Below, one piece after another: positions 45,402 to 47,148 of a stretch of DNA of 47,148 nucleotides. Source of the DNA: an uncultured bacterium (lineage in GTDB: Bacteria; Actinomycetota; Coriobacteriia; Coriobacteriales; Coriobacteriaceae); NCBI GenBank assembly GCA_905216145.1, contig CAJMST010000018.1:1-47148 (forward strand), read 5' to 3'. Numbering within the stretch: the first letter of the stretch is position 1; each line of letters opens with the position of its first letter. Below the pieces are notes generated by a model. It ran no database searches. It was not told the DNA's origin and saw only the letters and a program-made list of their open reading frames with translations. A program made the position numbers and the translations under genes.

Positions 45402-45481
45402 TATTCGTCCGTTTGGACGTTTGCTTCGCGCCGTTAAGGGGGATGGCTTTGTTGACTCCCTTTTCCCCATTCCCCTTAGCA

Positions 45482-45530
45482 GGTGCGCCGTCCGTGTTTG
45501 CACTTGCAGCTCGGACGGGTTTAGATGACA
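45482..45530. terminator. Weak hairpin between ebgC-like and permease genes
   Basis: CCGTCCG and CGGACGG pair across a loop of about 18 bases and are followed by GTTT. It may partly separate the permease from the galactosidase transcript; readthrough is possible. Confidence 0.4.
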
Positions 45531-45554
45531 TTTAATAGATGATTGGGAGGGCTT

Positions 45555-47018
45555 ATGAGCTCTGAAAAACGAGGAACGATCGGTTCGTTCGCTCTGCTGG
45601 GCATGACGGTCGCCGCCGTGTTCGGTATCAAAAACATCATCAACAACAACGCGGCCATCGGCTTGGCAGCAGCGCCGTCGTTCTTCTTCGCCACGCTTTT
45701 GTACTTTGTCCCCTATACCCTGGTTACCGCCGAGTTCGTCGGCCTCAACAAGGACTCCGAGTCTGGCGTGTACGCATGGGTTAAGACCTCGATGGGTGGT
45801 CGCTGGGCGTTCCTGACGGCATTTAGCTACTGGTTCGTTAACCTGTTCTTCTTTGCGTCCGTCCTGCCCAACGTCATCATCTACGCGAGCTACGTGTTCT
45901 TTGGTGCCAACGCCGAGCTTTCGCAGCTGTGGATCACCATTATCGAGATCGTCGTCTTTGCTATCGCCACGTGGGTTTCGACCAAGGGCGCTAAGTGGAT
46001 CGGCTCCATTTCCTCCTTCGGTTCGACCGCGGCTCTCGGCCTGACTGCCGTGTTCATCCTGCTGTCCCTGGCTGCTGCCTTTGGCGGCGTTGAGTTCGCT
46101 ACGGCTCCCACGCCCGCCAACATGGCTCCCGACATGAGCAACTTCGCCACTATGTGGGGCTTCTTCGGTACGCTTGCCTGGATCATCCAGGGCGTTGGCG
46201 GCGCTGAGTCTGTCGGCGTGTTCCTTAACGACCTTAAGGGTGGCGTCAAGGCCTTCGTGCGCACCGTCGTTATCGCCGGCCTGACCATCGGCCTTCTGTA
46301 TGCAGGCGCTTCGCTGCTGGTCAACCTGTTCATTCCCGAGGGCAGCGTTGCCATCTCCACCGGCATCTTCGACGTGTTCGGCGCTGTCTTTGCCCACTTT
46401 GGCATTCCTATGGAAGTGTCCACGCGCGTCATCGGCTTGATCCTTCTCGCCGCTACGCTGGGTTCCCTCATGATGTGGACCTCCGCTCCCATCAAGGTCT
46501 TCTTCACCGAGATCCCCAAGGGCGTCTTTGGTAGCAAGATCGTCGAGCTCAACGAGCATGGCATTCCTGCCCGCGCCGCTTGGCTGCAGTTCGCCATCGT
46601 CGTTCCTATCCTGATCATCCCTGCTCTGGGCTCTGGCAACCTCGACGACCTGCTCATGATCGTTACCAACATGACCGCTGCTACCGCTCTGCTTCCGCCG
46701 CTGCTGATTCTGCTTGCCTATTTTATGCTGCGCAAGAACTTCGACGCTGCGCCCCGCGGCTTCCGCATGGGCTCGCGCTCCTTTGGCCTGATCGTCGCTG
46801 CGTTCCTGCTCGTGGTCTTCTGCTTCGTGCTTGTCTGCGGCACCATTCCGCTGGATCAGCCGCTGTGGCTGACGCTGGTCTATAACGTCGGTGGCGTGGT
46901 TGTCTTCCTGGGCCTTGCCGTGCTGTGGTACAACCGCTACATCAGCCGCCTGCGCGAGACTGATCCCGATGCCGCCGAGAACGAGCTGCGCCCGTCCGTC
47001 CTCGATATGATGGAGTAG
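45555..47018 (+). CDS. APC-family amino acid permease (YjeM/glutamate-GABA antiporter-like)
   Basis: A 487-aa integral membrane protein with about twelve to thirteen hydrophobic segments. The first helix region AAVFGIKNIINNNAAIGLAA resembles the substrate-binding break of APC transporters. The ESGVYAWVKTSMGGRWAF segment after helix two is characteristic of the superfamily. GGGAGGG fixes the start at 45555. Substrate is unknown; YjeM-like and glutamate:GABA exchanger-like are the closest styles I recognise. It lies about 150 bases after the EbgC-like gene, so membership of the galactoside operon is uncertain. Confidence 0.88.
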   Translation: MSSEKRGTIGSFALLGMTVAAVFGIKNIINNNAAIGLAAAPSFFFATLLYFVPYTLVTAEFVGLNKDSESGVYAWVKTSMGGRWAFLTAFSYWFVNLFFFASVLPNVIIYASYVFFGANAELSQLWITIIEIVVFAIATWVSTKGAKWIGSISSFGSTAALGLTAVFILLSLAAAFGGVEFATAPTPANMAPDMSNFATMWGFFGTLAWIIQGVGGAESVGVFLNDLKGGVKAFVRTVVIAGLTIGLLYAGASLLVNLFIPEGSVAISTGIFDVFGAVFAHFGIPMEVSTRVIGLILLAATLGSLMMWTSAPIKVFFTEIPKGVFGSKIVELNEHGIPARAAWLQFAIVVPILIIPALGSGNLDDLLMIVTNMTAATALLPPLLILLAYFMLRKNFDAAPRGFRMGSRSFGLIVAAFLLVVFCFVLVCGTIPLDQPLWLTLVYNVGGVVVFLGLAVLWYNRYISRLRETDPDAAENELRPSVLDMME

Positions 47019-47064
47019 CAGCTGACGTTTATCTGCATCTGTGGAATAACTCGATTCCTTTTCC

Positions 47065-47096
47065 TAAGGAGGGGCCCTTCGGGCCCCTCCTTTTTT
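47065..47096 (+). terminator. Permease terminator
   Basis: AAGGAGGGGCCC pairs with GGGCCCCTCCTT around a TTCG-type loop, followed by TTTT. Confidence 0.95.
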
Positions 47097-47148
47097 CGTT
47101 ACGGGCTTTAGCCTGTGCGGGGCGCGCAGCGCGCCGCATCAGAAACCA

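Overview
The window is a high-GC chromosomal segment, most likely from a gut coriobacterium of the Collinsella type (Actinomycetota, Coriobacteriia). That assignment is an inference from base composition, gene content (Ni-pincer lactate racemase genes, tandem YhgE/Pip exporters, an Ebg-like beta-galactosidase) and dense palindromic intergenic repeats. No phage, plasmid, rRNA or CRISPR feature was seen. The 33 protein genes called are mostly housekeeping, envelope or carbon-metabolism genes, and most have clear ribosome binding sites.

Layout. 1-2280: a small membrane protein, serS and a 125-residue unknown. 2280-3680: three tRNA-Arg(ACG) genes, each inside an identical 267-bp unit that ends in a second copy of the tRNA 3' end. 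3682-6123: an 813-residue TPR protein of unknown function. 6124-6630: tRNA-Ser(GCT) followed by the same kind of 3'-end duplication. 6629-13327: a D,D-carboxypeptidase divergent from a VanR/VanS-like two-component pair, then a lone pstB and a PhoB/PhoR-like pair. 13523-16127: a Wzz/CpsD/CpsB tyrosine phosphoregulation triad and an acetyltransferase. 16330-27751: htpG, two YhgE/Pip proteins, an EamA permease, and an M20 amidohydrolase with an MFS carrier. 28073-32457: hisS and PEP carboxylase. 32832-37440: a lactate racemization locus, with larA and larD rightward and larB, larC and a TetR regulator leftward; larC lacks its C-terminal domain. 37557-40236: serB and aspS, divergent. 40541-47018: a LacI regulator divergent from a GH2 beta-galactosidase, its EbgC-like partner and an amino acid permease, with three identical palindromic operators in between.

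How the genes work together. The lar genes would interconvert D- and L-lactate. LarA needs a nickel pincer cofactor made by LarB, LarE and LarC, and LarD would move lactate across the membrane; larE is not in this window. The LacI/lacZ/ebgC block is a self-contained, locally regulated galactoside-use module. The envelope cluster (carboxypeptidase, two sensor pairs, Wzz/CpsD/CpsB) suggests cell-wall stress and phosphate sensing.

The most unusual content is between the genes. First, a tRNA-linked repeat occurs at both Arg and Ser tRNAs: tRNA, terminator, inverted T-arm, a GC-rich hairpin core shared between the two loci, then a repeat of that host tRNA's own 3' end and terminator. Second, nested hairpins (terminator hairpin inside unrelated but perfectly paired outer arms) follow htpG, ppc and larD, two of them sharing a conserved internal-loop sequence. 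Third, a tandem array of similar hairpins lies between the convergent aspS and lacI genes. These are the best candidates for an undescribed repeat or RNA system.
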